Shown here: piece after piece, positions 18,137 through 27,385 of the stretch
Layout: every line of letters begins with the position of its first letter
Position numbering within the stretch: position 1 is the stretch's first letter
Source of the DNA: Indolivaga alginatilytica
GTDB lineage: Bacteria > Bacteroidota > Bacteroidia > Bacteroidales > Dysgonomonadaceae
Assembly: GCF_003201355.1 (NCBI RefSeq)
Contig: NZ_QICL01000005.1
Coordinates: 62,001-126,000 of the forward strand
Reading direction: 5' to 3'
DNA: 64,000 nt
Notes under the pieces: generated by a model
Seen by the model: the letters and a program-made list of their open reading frames with translations, nothing else
Told to the model about the DNA's origin: nothing
Database searches by the model: none
Translations under genes and position numbers: made by a program

Positions 18137-19996
18137 ATGAGAATCTGTATTTTCATCTGGGCTTTTATCTCTCTGCCTTTTGGTTATTTATCAGCTCAAA
18201 CTATAGGAAAAGATACCATTTCGTTGGGTGAAGTAACTGTGGTTAGTAGTACAAAAACACAAGTTAACCGCAATCAGATACCGGCCACAGTATCAGTTAT
18301 CACACGTGACGAAATAGAAGCGGATGGAGAATCGGCTCTACTCTCTGTTTTGTCGGGACGTGTACCGGGGCTTTTTGTGACAGAGCGTAGTATAACGGGT
18401 TTTGGTGTATCGTCGGGTTCAGCTGGAGCTGTCAATATCAGAGGAGTAGGAGGCGGAAATAAAGTGCTGATGCTTCTTGACGGGCAACCCCAGTGGGCAG
18501 GTATTTTCGGGCATCATCTTCCTGATACATACGTATCTTCTGATGCCGAAAAGGTAGAAGTAATACGAGGTCCGGGTTCGCTGCTCTATGGGTCTAATGC
18601 TATGGGCGGAGTTATTAACGTAATAACACGTAAGGCAAAGCAAGATGGAATTAATGGACAGGCACGTTTACAATACGGATCGTACAACACACAAAAATAC
18701 ATGGCGAATGCCGGATTAAAAGAAAATAAACTGAATGTATTTGCGTCCGTTAATCATGATCGTACAGATGGGCATCGTGATAATTCGAAATTCTATATAA
18801 CTAACGGATTTGTTAAGGCCGGCTATGAAATCTCTCATAACTGGAATGTATCAGGTGATGCCATGGTAGCTAAATTTAAATCGAATAATCCGGGAAGTAT
18901 TGAACAGTTAATGACAGATAATTGGGTGGATGCTCTTCGCTCATCTTATTCATTATCAGTAGAGAATAACTATTCAAAGACAAGTGGGGCATTTAAGGCT
19001 TTCTATAATTATGGAGATCATGAAGTAAATGACGGATGGAAAAATGGAAAGCCTAGAGATTATTTATTTGAATCGAGAGATCATAATGCAGGGTTTATGC
19101 TTTATCAATCGGCTCATTTTTTCAAGGGTAATCTTTTAACTGCCGGACTCGATTATAAAAACTGGGGAGGTCATGCCTGGAATCAATTTCCAGACAAAGA
19201 AGTGGATATTATAGATAAAACTGTAAATGAAACAGGAGTTTATGTATTGATGCAACAGACATTATTTCACAATTTGACATTAAATACAGGTATTCGCCTC
19301 GAAATAAATCAGGTATATGGTCGTGAATGGGTGCCGCAAGTTGGAGCAGCTTATCAACTGAATAAAAATACAACTCTTAAGGCTTCATTGTCAAAAGGCT
19401 TTAGAAGTCCCAATCTTAGAGATTTGTATATGTATGTTGCAGCAAATCCCGATTTAAGACCTGAATCGATGATAAATTATGATTTTTCGATTCTCCAAAA
19501 ATGTTTGCAAAGTAAGTTAAATTTCGAATTAACAGCTTTCTATATCGATGGGAAGGATATGATACAAACTGTTCCTGTAGATGGAAAAATGCTAAATGAG
19601 AACACCGGTTCTTTTATAAATAAAGGATTTGAGTTTGCTGTCAATTACTATATTTTACCCTCTTTAAAAGTGACAGGGAATTATAGTTTTCTCCGGACCA
19701 ATAAACCTATTATTGCTGCACCCAAACACATGGCATTTATTGAAACCACTTGGAAGATAAATAAATTGACATTGAGTGCAAATACTCAATATATCGATAA
19801 GTTATATACTCGGGTGGGAGACGATTCTAAAACCGAAAATTATACTTTGCTTAATGCGCGGGCTCTTTATAAATTATCGAAAACATTCTCTCTGTTTATG
19901 AATGGAGATAATCTTACAGGGCGTAAATATACTATCAACGAAGGGTTCCCTATGCCCGGTACTACTGTAATGGGAGGCATTGATATTATATTTTGA
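18137..19996 (+). CDS. TonB-dependent receptor without SusD partner, encoded inside the PUL
   Basis: Outer-membrane active transporter of 619 residues with signal peptide (to about LSAQ). The plug domain contains SLGEVTVVSSTKTQ as probable TonB-box region, PATVSVITRDEIE, MLLDGQPQWAG and VEVIRGPGSLLYGSNAMGGVINVIT. The 22-strand-type barrel includes LSKGFRSPNLRDLY and ends in Phe. It lacks the carboxypeptidase-like N-terminal extension of SusC proteins and is about 430 residues shorter, so it belongs to the BtuB/FepA-like branch. Position between carbohydrate enzymes and no adjacent susD suggest uptake of a small oligosaccharide or metal-bound product, which is inference. Confidence 0.88.
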   Translation: MRICIFIWAFISLPFGYLSAQTIGKDTISLGEVTVVSSTKTQVNRNQIPATVSVITRDEIEADGESALLSVLSGRVPGLFVTERSITGFGVSSGSAGAVNIRGVGGGNKVLMLLDGQPQWAGIFGHHLPDTYVSSDAEKVEVIRGPGSLLYGSNAMGGVINVITRKAKQDGINGQARLQYGSYNTQKYMANAGLKENKLNVFASVNHDRTDGHRDNSKFYITNGFVKAGYEISHNWNVSGDAMVAKFKSNNPGSIEQLMTDNWVDALRSSYSLSVENNYSKTSGAFKAFYNYGDHEVNDGWKNGKPRDYLFESRDHNAGFMLYQSAHFFKGNLLTAGLDYKNWGGHAWNQFPDKEVDIIDKTVNETGVYVLMQQTLFHNLTLNTGIRLEINQVYGREWVPQVGAAYQLNKNTTLKASLSKGFRSPNLRDLYMYVAANPDLRPESMINYDFSILQKCLQSKLNFELTAFYIDGKDMIQTVPVDGKMLNENTGSFINKGFEFAVNYYILPSLKVTGNYSFLRTNKPIIAAPKHMAFIETTWKINKLTLSANTQYIDKLYTRVGDDSKTENYTLLNARALYKLSKTFSLFMNGDNLTGRKYTINEGFPMPGTTVMGGIDIIF

Positions 19997-20081
19997 CAGT
20001 TTCTACAAGAATCTGACTGATTCTTGCAAATCCGAAAGATAATTTATGCTGAGATTTGAATATTCCTTAAAACTATTTATT

Positions 20082-21842
20082 ATGAAAGATAAAATAAGGA
20101 GGATAACATTATCCTTTATTCTAATCGTTACTAGCAGTTTATTATTCGGTCAATCTCAAAGTGAGTTAGTTTATTTCGGACAAAATGGAAAACTCGAATA
20201 CAAACCCTATTCAGATAAAGGCGATATAATTCCCGATTTTTCCAATTGTGGATATATGGGCGGTGGTGTAGCTATACCCGATTTGCCGATTGTAGCTGTG
20301 GTTGAATCTCCAAGTAGAGGAGATGATACTCCTGTAATTCAGTCGGTAATCAATTCGGTGTCAAAATTGAGCCCTGATAAAAATGGGTTCAGAGGAGCTA
20401 TATTAATAAAAAGAGGTGTATATAATATATCCTCTCCTTTAAAGATAACAGTTAGCGGCATAGTGCTGAGAGGGGAAGGAAATAATAAAGAGAATGGAAC
20501 CGTATTATTGGCTACTTCCACAAATAAATACAATGTGATTGAGTTAGGAGTTAATGCCAAACTTACACCTATAGCTTCTTCAGAACAATATATTACAGAT
20601 AAATATGTTCCATCGGGAAGTAAAATAATACATGTGAAAGATGCAGAGAAAGCATTTAAAGCAGGGGATAATGTGGTAGTGCATCGTCCAAGCACTGCCG
20701 AATGGATTCATGCGATCGGTATGGATTCAATAGCGCCTCGTCCGCTAAAGGGTGAGACTACGAAGGAGTCATTTCTGCGATTTCGTAAATACGGAAACAA
20801 CACAAATACAAATGGAACAAAACAGTGGGAGGCAGGATCTAAGGATTTGTTATTTGAGCGAACTATAGTTTCTGTTAACGGTGATAAGATTACTTTGGAC
20901 ATTCCTCTTGTAAATGCTCTGCAACAAGAATTTGGCGGAGCAAGAATTTATAAATATACTTTCCCCGAAAGGATTGCTCAGTGTGGAATCGAGAATATTT
21001 ATGGAATGTCGGTATATAATCCAAGGGTGAAAGAAAAAGATAAATATATAGGAGAGTATAATGCTGACGAAAAGCATGCAAACAATTTTGTTTTTTGCAA
21101 TGCGATCGAAAATGCATGGGTAAGAAATGTAAGTGTAGAACAGTTCGATTGTTGTGTTTGGACTTCTCCTTCTGCCAAGTTTATTACCGGGCAAGATTTA
21201 TCAGCAACAAATCCCGTATCGGTTATTACAGGAGGTCGTCGTTATGCCTATTCGGTTTGGGGACAGATGTGTTTGTTTCAGCGTTGTTATTCGAGTCACC
21301 ATCGACACGAATTTGTATTGGGGGCAAGCGTCGCAGGACCTAATGCTTTTGTAGATGGTTCGGGAGATATGACCTTTGCCTCAAGCGAGCCCCATCAACG
21401 GTGGGCAGCGGGTTGTCTCTATGATAATATTACAATCAAAGGACCCGATGGCTCGTTACTATCCGTAAATAGGGGATGGTATGGTTCGGGGCATGGTTGG
21501 TCTGGTGCGCAGATTGTTTTCTGGAATTGCAGTGCTCCCGTTATTATGGTGATGCAGCCTCCTACAGCTCAAAATTTTGCAATAGGAAGCAATGGAACTA
21601 TACATGATAAGTGGGTTAAGAATGGCAGGAAAAGTACAATAACAGCAATAAACGGAGTTTCCCGAAGCAATTTTCAGGACAAGGGATTGGTATCAATTGG
21701 TGATGGCTGGATCGAACTGGCGGATCAGACAGTTAATCCCAAAAGTCTTTATTATCAACAATTAAAAGATCGTTTAGGTCTGGATGCTTTACAAAATATA
21801 ATGAGTAGAAGCCAACAGCAGACCTTAATCGAAAAGAAATAA
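20082..21842 (+). CDS. Secreted right-handed beta-helix protein, putative polysaccharide lyase or hydrolase (paralogue 2)
   Basis: Paralogue of the protein at 7215-8738. I choose the ATG at 20082 (586 residues) over one at 20046, because it places the charged start right before the hydrophobic signal core (ending LLFGQ). Shared blocks include IIPDFSNCGYMGGG, GAILIKRGVYNISS, TGGRRYAYSVWGQ, EPHQRWAAGCLYDN and GSGHGWSG. An insertion of about 40 residues around 190-240 and a longer C-terminus set it apart. As for the first copy, a pectate-lyase-like beta-helix fold is likely but no known catalytic set is visible. It is followed by the GH105 gene, which would suit a lyase, because GH105 enzymes remove the unsaturated ends that lyases make. 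Confidence 0.68.
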   Translation: MKDKIRRITLSFILIVTSSLLFGQSQSELVYFGQNGKLEYKPYSDKGDIIPDFSNCGYMGGGVAIPDLPIVAVVESPSRGDDTPVIQSVINSVSKLSPDKNGFRGAILIKRGVYNISSPLKITVSGIVLRGEGNNKENGTVLLATSTNKYNVIELGVNAKLTPIASSEQYITDKYVPSGSKIIHVKDAEKAFKAGDNVVVHRPSTAEWIHAIGMDSIAPRPLKGETTKESFLRFRKYGNNTNTNGTKQWEAGSKDLLFERTIVSVNGDKITLDIPLVNALQQEFGGARIYKYTFPERIAQCGIENIYGMSVYNPRVKEKDKYIGEYNADEKHANNFVFCNAIENAWVRNVSVEQFDCCVWTSPSAKFITGQDLSATNPVSVITGGRRYAYSVWGQMCLFQRCYSSHHRHEFVLGASVAGPNAFVDGSGDMTFASSEPHQRWAAGCLYDNITIKGPDGSLLSVNRGWYGSGHGWSGAQIVFWNCSAPVIMVMQPPTAQNFAIGSNGTIHDKWVKNGRKSTITAINGVSRSNFQDKGLVSIGDGWIELADQTVNPKSLYYQQLKDRLGLDALQNIMSRSQQQTLIEKK

Positions 21843-21966
21843 ACCGATAGATTAAAAAAATGATTCGATTTTATAAATAATTGAATAAGTATTACAAATC
21901 CAATGGATTATCAGTCGCTACATTTGAGAACCTGAATATATTACCGAACCTTTATTTTTTAATACC

Positions 21967-23106
21967 ATGAAAAAGACAATACTCTCAATCTTATTTTTCA
22001 CAATGGGCATTTTCTGTATTTCAGAATTGTATGCCCGGGAAAATACAGATTTGAAAAACTGGCCAAAAGGAAAAGATCCTGAAACTATTGGGTTGCTGGT
22101 TGCAAATCGCTTTGTAGAAAGTCCGCATAATAGTTTCAGACCACCTGCACCTCCCAAATCAATTACTTACCCAGAAGTATGTGCATGGTATGGAGCCATT
22201 AAATTTGCAGAAGTAACTAATAATAAAGTATTGCTCAAAAAATTGGAGCAGCGTTTTTTACCTTTCTTCGATGATGAAAAGCATTTAGTACCCAGACCGT
22301 TTCATGTAGACTATTCGGTTTTTGGTACAGTTCCTTTAGAGCTTTATAAACACAACAAAGATCAGCGATTTTACGATATGGGTATGCGCTTTGCCGATGC
22401 ACAATGGACACTACCTGTAGATTCTCCTGAAGTGAAGAAAAATGAATATCAGAAGTTTTTAGATCAGAATCTTACATGGCAGACTCGCTATTGGATTGAT
22501 GACATGTATATGATAACAATGGTACAATCTAAGGCATATCATATTACAGGAGATAAAAAGTATATAGAGCGTGCTGCTCATGAGATGGTTATTTATCTGG
22601 ATACCATTCAGCGACCTAACGGACTGTTTTTCCACGCACCCGACGCTCCTTTCTTTTGGGGGCGGGGCAATGGTTGGATGGCGGCCGGTATGAGCGAGTT
22701 GCTGACTTCTTTAGATAAGAATAATAAAGACCGCTCGACTATTATGGCATCTTACCTAAAAATGATGGAAAGTCTAAAAAAGTACCAGAGACCCGATGGA
22801 TTGTGGGGGCAGCTTATAGACAAACCCGAATCGTGGGTAGAAACATCAGGTTCGGCCATGTTTGCATATGCTATGATAATGGGTGTAAAAAACGGATGGC
22901 TCGATAAGAATGAATATGCTCCTTCGGTTCGTAAGGCATGGCTCGCTTTGATTGATTATATCAATGAAGACGGAGATATATCGAACGTCTGTGAGGGTAC
23001 TAATCGCAAGAATGATTATCAGTATTACCTTGACCGTAAGCAAAAAACAGGAGATATGCATGGGCAGGCTCCTATGCTATGGTGTGCGTGGGCATTATTA
23101 AAATAA
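21967..23106 (+). CDS. GH105 unsaturated uronyl hydrolase
   Basis: Hydrolyses the 4,5-unsaturated uronic acid left at the non-reducing end by polysaccharide lyases, starting with hydration of the double bond. The 379-residue protein has a signal peptide (to about LYA) and a six-hairpin alpha-barrel. RYWIDDMYMI carries the expected catalytic Asp178, RGNGWMAAGMSELL and [14 protein letters not shown] are typical family segments, and the C-terminus ends GQAPMLWCAWALL. Length is normal for GH88/GH105, and the RGNGW and VETSGSAM features favour GH105. Whether it prefers unsaturated galacturonyl or glucuronyl ends is not visible. Two further unsaturated-uronyl hydrolases are encoded downstream. Confidence 0.92.
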   Translation: MKKTILSILFFTMGIFCISELYARENTDLKNWPKGKDPETIGLLVANRFVESPHNSFRPPAPPKSITYPEVCAWYGAIKFAEVTNNKVLLKKLEQRFLPFFDDEKHLVPRPFHVDYSVFGTVPLELYKHNKDQRFYDMGMRFADAQWTLPVDSPEVKKNEYQKFLDQNLTWQTRYWIDDMYMITMVQSKAYHITGDKKYIERAAHEMVIYLDTIQRPNGLFFHAPDAPFFWGRGNGWMAAGMSELLTSLDKNNKDRSTIMASYLKMMESLKKYQRPDGLWGQLIDKPESWVETSGSAMFAYAMIMGVKNGWLDKNEYAPSVRKAWLALIDYINEDGDISNVCEGTNRKNDYQYYLDRKQKTGDMHGQAPMLWCAWALLK

Positions 23107-23130
23107 AACAACCTTTGAAAATAATAGTTT

Positions 23131-25269
23131 ATGAAGAAAATCACTATTTCGACCATCTTGAGTCTGGTTGTATTCTTATTACAAGCCCAGTCGATTCAAT
23201 GGACTGAAGAGTTTCCCGGGGTCTGGAAAGGTTCGTTTGGTAAGCCCGATTCCTATACCTTGCTGAGTGCTGCCGGCAGTAAACCAAAATCGGATGTATT
23301 GAGTAAATTGCAAGAAACAGCATTCCCGTTGAATAAAACAGAGATTCATGCTGAGATAATAGATGGAAAAACGTATTTGAGATTTCCTCTTATGAAAGAC
23401 GAGCAGATATATGGCTTGGGACTTAATTTTCAGACAGTACATCAACGAGGTAAGATACTCAATTTGCATGTAGACCATTATGGAGGAAAAGACAATGGAC
23501 GGACACATGCTCCCGTGCCATTTTATGTTTCTTCGGAAGGATATGGTATACTAATCAATTCGGCTCAATACCTCACATTTTACGTTGGAACAGGTGTCAG
23601 AAAGGATTCGAAGAATCCACCTGTGGCAAAAGATCGTAATACGGATAAAACATGGAGTTCGCGTCCTTATTCGGATGCCGTTGAGGTGTATATTCCTGCC
23701 GAAGGGATAGAGTTTTATGTATTTGCAGGAGAGTCGTCTTTAGATGCCATCAAAAAATACAATCTGTATTGCGGGGGCGGCACACTTCCTCCTCGTTGGG
23801 GGCTGGGTTTTACGCAACGTGTACAAAAATTATATACTGCGGATGATGTAATGAAAGAGGCTGCCGAATTCGAAGAAAAAGGATACCCCCTCGATTTTAT
23901 CGGCTTGGAACCGGGCTGGCAAACCAAAGCTTACCCATGTTCTTTCGAGTGGGATAAAAGTCGTTTTCCTGATCCTGCGGGATTTACAAAGAAGATGCTG
24001 GACAAAGGTATTCGCCTCAATTTATGGACTAATCCGTATGTTTCTCCCGAAGCTTCAATAAGTAAAGAGATAGAACCATACACAGGTTCTCATACTGTAT
24101 GGTGTGGTACTGTACCCGATTTGAACCATCCCGAAGCGAAAAGAATATTTGCCAATCAATTGGATAAAGATCAGGTGAAAATCGGAATCAGTGGTTATAA
24201 AATTGATGAAGTAGATGGTTACGACTTCTATTTATGGCCCGACATGGCAACTTTTCCATCGGGAATTAGTGGTATACAAATGCGTCAGACTTATGGTGTA
24301 TTGGCTCAAAAATTAACAGATGGGCTGTATCGGAAAGAAAATACCAGAACATTCGGTCTTGTAAGAGCTTCCAATGCAGGAGCTAATAATCTGCCTTATG
24401 TGATCTATAATGATTATTACAGTCATCAAGATTTTATAACAGCTTTGGTAAATAGTGGATTCTGCGGAGTGTTATGGACCCCTGAAGTGAGAGGTTCAAA
24501 AACGGGTGAAGAGTGGTTGCGTAGATTTCAGTCTGTAACTTTCTCACCCATGGCTATGATTAATGCATGGTCGAGCGGAACCAAGCCTTGGTCGTTTCCC
24601 GAAGTTGCCGATCAGGTAAAATATTATGCAGAATTGCGTATGCAGTTGATGCCTTACTTCTATTCTGAATTTGCAAAATATCATTTTCAAGGTACTCCAC
24701 CTTTTAGGGCAATGGCTTTGGAAGAAGGTTTCAGAAATGAATCAAAAACTGTTGCAGGTAGCCAGAGTTTAGAGGATAATCCTTACTTGGAAGCTGTTAA
24801 TAAAGAAGTGAAAGATCAGTATATGTCAGGAGAATATTTATTGGTTGCACCCTTGTTTACAGGACAAAGTACACGCAAGGTTTTACTGCCTCAAGGCAAT
24901 TGGTATGACTTCTACACAGGAGAATTAGCAGGCAATGGACAAGAAATAACAGTAACTCCCGGATTAGACAGGATTCCGGTATATGTGAAAGACGGTGGTA
25001 TTATTCCATTGATGGAAACCCGTTTACATGCTCCGGCTGCGGGTGAAAAAGTGAATATGGAGATTCGCCATTATGGCACTAAAGAAAGTTCATACAACCT
25101 GTATGATGATGACGGTGTGAGTTTCGATTATGAAAAAGGAGCATATTCTTGGAGAAAGATCGAAATTAAGAAAGACAAAAAAGGACAGTTACAGGGAAGT
25201 ATATCTAATGCTGTAAAAGGAAAACCTGATAATATAGCAAAAGTTGGTTTTCGCTTTATGAGTAAGTAA
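23131..25269 (+). CDS. GH31 family alpha-glycosidase, divergent
   Basis: Retaining alpha-glycosidase of 712 residues with signal peptide (to about LLQAQ). N-terminal sandwich with QIYGLGLNF and HAPVPFYVSSEGYGILIN, then the barrel opening PPRWGLGFTQRVQKLYTADDV. GYKIDEVDGYD supplies the probable nucleophile Asp359. The family's usual acid/base segment (W-S/T-G-D-N) is replaced by YNDYYSHQD, so this is a divergent subgroup. C-terminal sandwich with GIIPLME and LYDDDGVSFDY. Family members cleave alpha-glucose, alpha-xylose or alpha-galactose. With several galactosidases around, galactose is possible, but this is a guess. Confidence 0.85.
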   Translation: MKKITISTILSLVVFLLQAQSIQWTEEFPGVWKGSFGKPDSYTLLSAAGSKPKSDVLSKLQETAFPLNKTEIHAEIIDGKTYLRFPLMKDEQIYGLGLNFQTVHQRGKILNLHVDHYGGKDNGRTHAPVPFYVSSEGYGILINSAQYLTFYVGTGVRKDSKNPPVAKDRNTDKTWSSRPYSDAVEVYIPAEGIEFYVFAGESSLDAIKKYNLYCGGGTLPPRWGLGFTQRVQKLYTADDVMKEAAEFEEKGYPLDFIGLEPGWQTKAYPCSFEWDKSRFPDPAGFTKKMLDKGIRLNLWTNPYVSPEASISKEIEPYTGSHTVWCGTVPDLNHPEAKRIFANQLDKDQVKIGISGYKIDEVDGYDFYLWPDMATFPSGISGIQMRQTYGVLAQKLTDGLYRKENTRTFGLVRASNAGANNLPYVIYNDYYSHQDFITALVNSGFCGVLWTPEVRGSKTGEEWLRRFQSVTFSPMAMINAWSSGTKPWSFPEVADQVKYYAELRMQLMPYFYSEFAKYHFQGTPPFRAMALEEGFRNESKTVAGSQSLEDNPYLEAVNKEVKDQYMSGEYLLVAPLFTGQSTRKVLLPQGNWYDFYTGELAGNGQEITVTPGLDRIPVYVKDGGIIPLMETRLHAPAAGEKVNMEIRHYGTKESSYNLYDDDGVSFDYEKGAYSWRKIEIKKDKKGQLQGSISNAVKGKPDNIAKVGFRFMSK

Positions 25270-25287
25270 CCTCTAGGCTCTCTTTTG

Positions 25288-25374
25288 GGTAAATGAAAAT
25301 ATAAAGTTATACGATTGAGTCAAAAAAGATGATAATTACTATGCTTGCTTAAATACTAAATAGGTCTGAGACCT
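25288..25374 (+). repeat. Dispersed ~91-bp intergenic repeat, copy D (leader of GH97 gene)
   Basis: Forward copy. It starts GGTAAATGAAAATAT as copies B and J do, with a diverged middle, and ends in AGGTCTGAGACCT at 25362-25374, 24 nt before the GH97 start codon. It fills most of the 129-bp gap after GH31. Confidence 0.7.
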
Positions 25375-25398
25375 TTATATTCCTAAATACTATATACT

Positions 25399-27342
25399 AT
25401 GAAAAATATAATTGTTGGGATAATTTTTATTCTAATGTTCACCTCTTGTTTGGGTAAGAAATCGGAATGGGTACTTTCTTCCCCCGATGGAAATGTAACG
25501 ATTACCGTTCTTAACAAGCAATCGTCAGAAGGAAATGATGCTTCACTCGTGTATCATGTGACTTATAATGGAAAAAAAGCAATCATGGAGTCTCCTCTGG
25601 GAATTGATAGGGAGGACGAACAATTTTCCACTAATCTTAAACTCGATTCGGAAAGTAAACCGATTCTGATTGATGAAAAATATACCCTCAAGTCAGGAAA
25701 AAAACTCAATGTCCATAACTATGGAAATGAGCAGACTCTGACTTTTAAGAATTCAAACGGGAAAAGTGTACAATTGATAATGAGAGCATATAATGACGGA
25801 GTTGCATTTCGTTATAAATTCCCCGAAAGTGACACTAATAGTTTTAAAGTAATGTCAGAAAAGACGGGTTTTGCTCTTTCTACAGAGGGTAAAGCTTGGA
25901 TACATCCTTATGACTGGAATAGCCGATTCAAGCCGAGTTATGAACAGTACTGTGAAAATGAAATAGCTATTGGTACCGATTCTCCTAATCCTAAAGGATG
26001 GGCATTCCCTATGCTGTTTAATACAAATGGGCTGTGGGTAATGGTTACCGAAGCTGTTTTGGATGGTTCTTATTGTGCAACACATATAAGTAGCACAAAA
26101 GACGGTTTGTATAAGATACGGTTTGCAGAGAAAGAAGAAGTTATCATTCCTGATGATCCTGAACCGGTATCAAACCTACCATGGGCTACACCTTGGAGGG
26201 TAATTGCCATCAGCAATAATCTGGCAGGTATAGTAGAGACTAATATCGTTCAAAACTTGAATTTACCATCGGTTATTTCGGATGAATCATGGATAAAACC
26301 CGGCCGTTCGAGTTGGAGCTGGTGGTCGAACGGTGCCTCTGCGAGAGACTATAAGACACAGATTGAATATGTCGATTTTACAGCAGATATGGGATGGGAA
26401 TATATGTTGATAGATGCAGGCTGGCCTGATATGGAAGGCGGCACTATGGAAGATGTAGTTAAATACGCAAATAGTAAAAATGTTGGTGTGTGGTTATGGT
26501 ATCATTCGGGAGCAGGTCGTTCGCAAGATACGATAAATAGTTTTAATCTGATGGCTGTGAAAGACGCACGTAAAGCCGAATTAACACGTATTCAGGAGCT
26601 GGGGGTAAAGGGTATAAAGGTAGATTTCTTTGATACTGATAAGCAAAATATTGTAAAACAGTACTATGCAATATTATCGGATGCTGCCGATCATCATATT
26701 ATGGTCAATTTTCACGGGTCTTCACTTCCTCGAGGTCTGGAAAGAACTTATCCTAATCTGATGACAACCGAGGCCATAAAAGGTGCTGAGTCTTTTGGTC
26801 GTCAAGTGGCTTGTGATAAAGCGCCCCGTCATAATACAACAGTGCCTTTTACACGTAATATGGTAGGATCGATGGATTATACTCCGGTGACTTTCTCGAA
26901 TAAGATTCGTCAGGGAGTAGAAGCTTTTAATGTTACTTCATATGCCCATCAATTAGCTCTTTCAGTGATTTTTGAATCGGGTGTCCAGAATTTCGCAGAC
27001 AATTACAAATCGTATGAATCTCTTCCCTCTGCTCCTCTAAATTTTTTAAAGGGGATACCTGCAGCTTGGGACGAAACCAAACTACTGGATGGCTACCCGG
27101 GTGATTATGTGGTTATGGCTAGACGAAAAGGCGATACTTGGTATATAGGTGCAATCAATGGTAAGAATGAAAGCCGAGAAATAGAACTTGATTTGTCATT
27201 TCTTTCTCCTGCCAAGAATATAGAAATAATCTCAGATGGTACAGAGAGAACACAATTTACAGAACACGCAGAAATAGTAAAAGAGACCTTAAGCATTCAT
27301 GTTTTACCCTATGGAGGGTTTGTTGCAACAGCCAAACCTTAA
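25399..27342 (+). CDS. GH97 alpha-glycosidase, retaining type (probable alpha-galactosidase-like)
   Basis: A 647-residue lipoprotein (lipobox FTS-Cys17) of family GH97. N-terminal super-sandwich (about 25-275), then the barrel opening SSWSWWSNGASARD and YMLIDAGWPD, and GIKVDFFDTDKQ with Asp409, at the place where retaining members carry the nucleophile. NFHGSSLPRGLERTYPN and TTEAIKGAE follow, with Glu458 a candidate acid/base. GH97 inverting glucosidases such as SusB use Glu catalysts instead, so the Asp suggests the retaining galactosidase-like branch. This specificity call is inference from family knowledge. It has its own repeat hairpin leader and precedes the second susC. Confidence 0.88.
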   Translation: MKNIIVGIIFILMFTSCLGKKSEWVLSSPDGNVTITVLNKQSSEGNDASLVYHVTYNGKKAIMESPLGIDREDEQFSTNLKLDSESKPILIDEKYTLKSGKKLNVHNYGNEQTLTFKNSNGKSVQLIMRAYNDGVAFRYKFPESDTNSFKVMSEKTGFALSTEGKAWIHPYDWNSRFKPSYEQYCENEIAIGTDSPNPKGWAFPMLFNTNGLWVMVTEAVLDGSYCATHISSTKDGLYKIRFAEKEEVIIPDDPEPVSNLPWATPWRVIAISNNLAGIVETNIVQNLNLPSVISDESWIKPGRSSWSWWSNGASARDYKTQIEYVDFTADMGWEYMLIDAGWPDMEGGTMEDVVKYANSKNVGVWLWYHSGAGRSQDTINSFNLMAVKDARKAELTRIQELGVKGIKVDFFDTDKQNIVKQYYAILSDAADHHIMVNFHGSSLPRGLERTYPNLMTTEAIKGAESFGRQVACDKAPRHNTTVPFTRNMVGSMDYTPVTFSNKIRQGVEAFNVTSYAHQLALSVIFESGVQNFADNYKSYESLPSAPLNFLKGIPAAWDETKLLDGYPGDYVVMARRKGDTWYIGAINGKNESREIELDLSFLSPAKNIEIISDGTERTQFTEHAEIVKETLSIHVLPYGGFVATAKP

Positions 27343-27385
27343 TTGAAAACCAAAATCTAACTTATTACAATCTAATGCATGTGTT

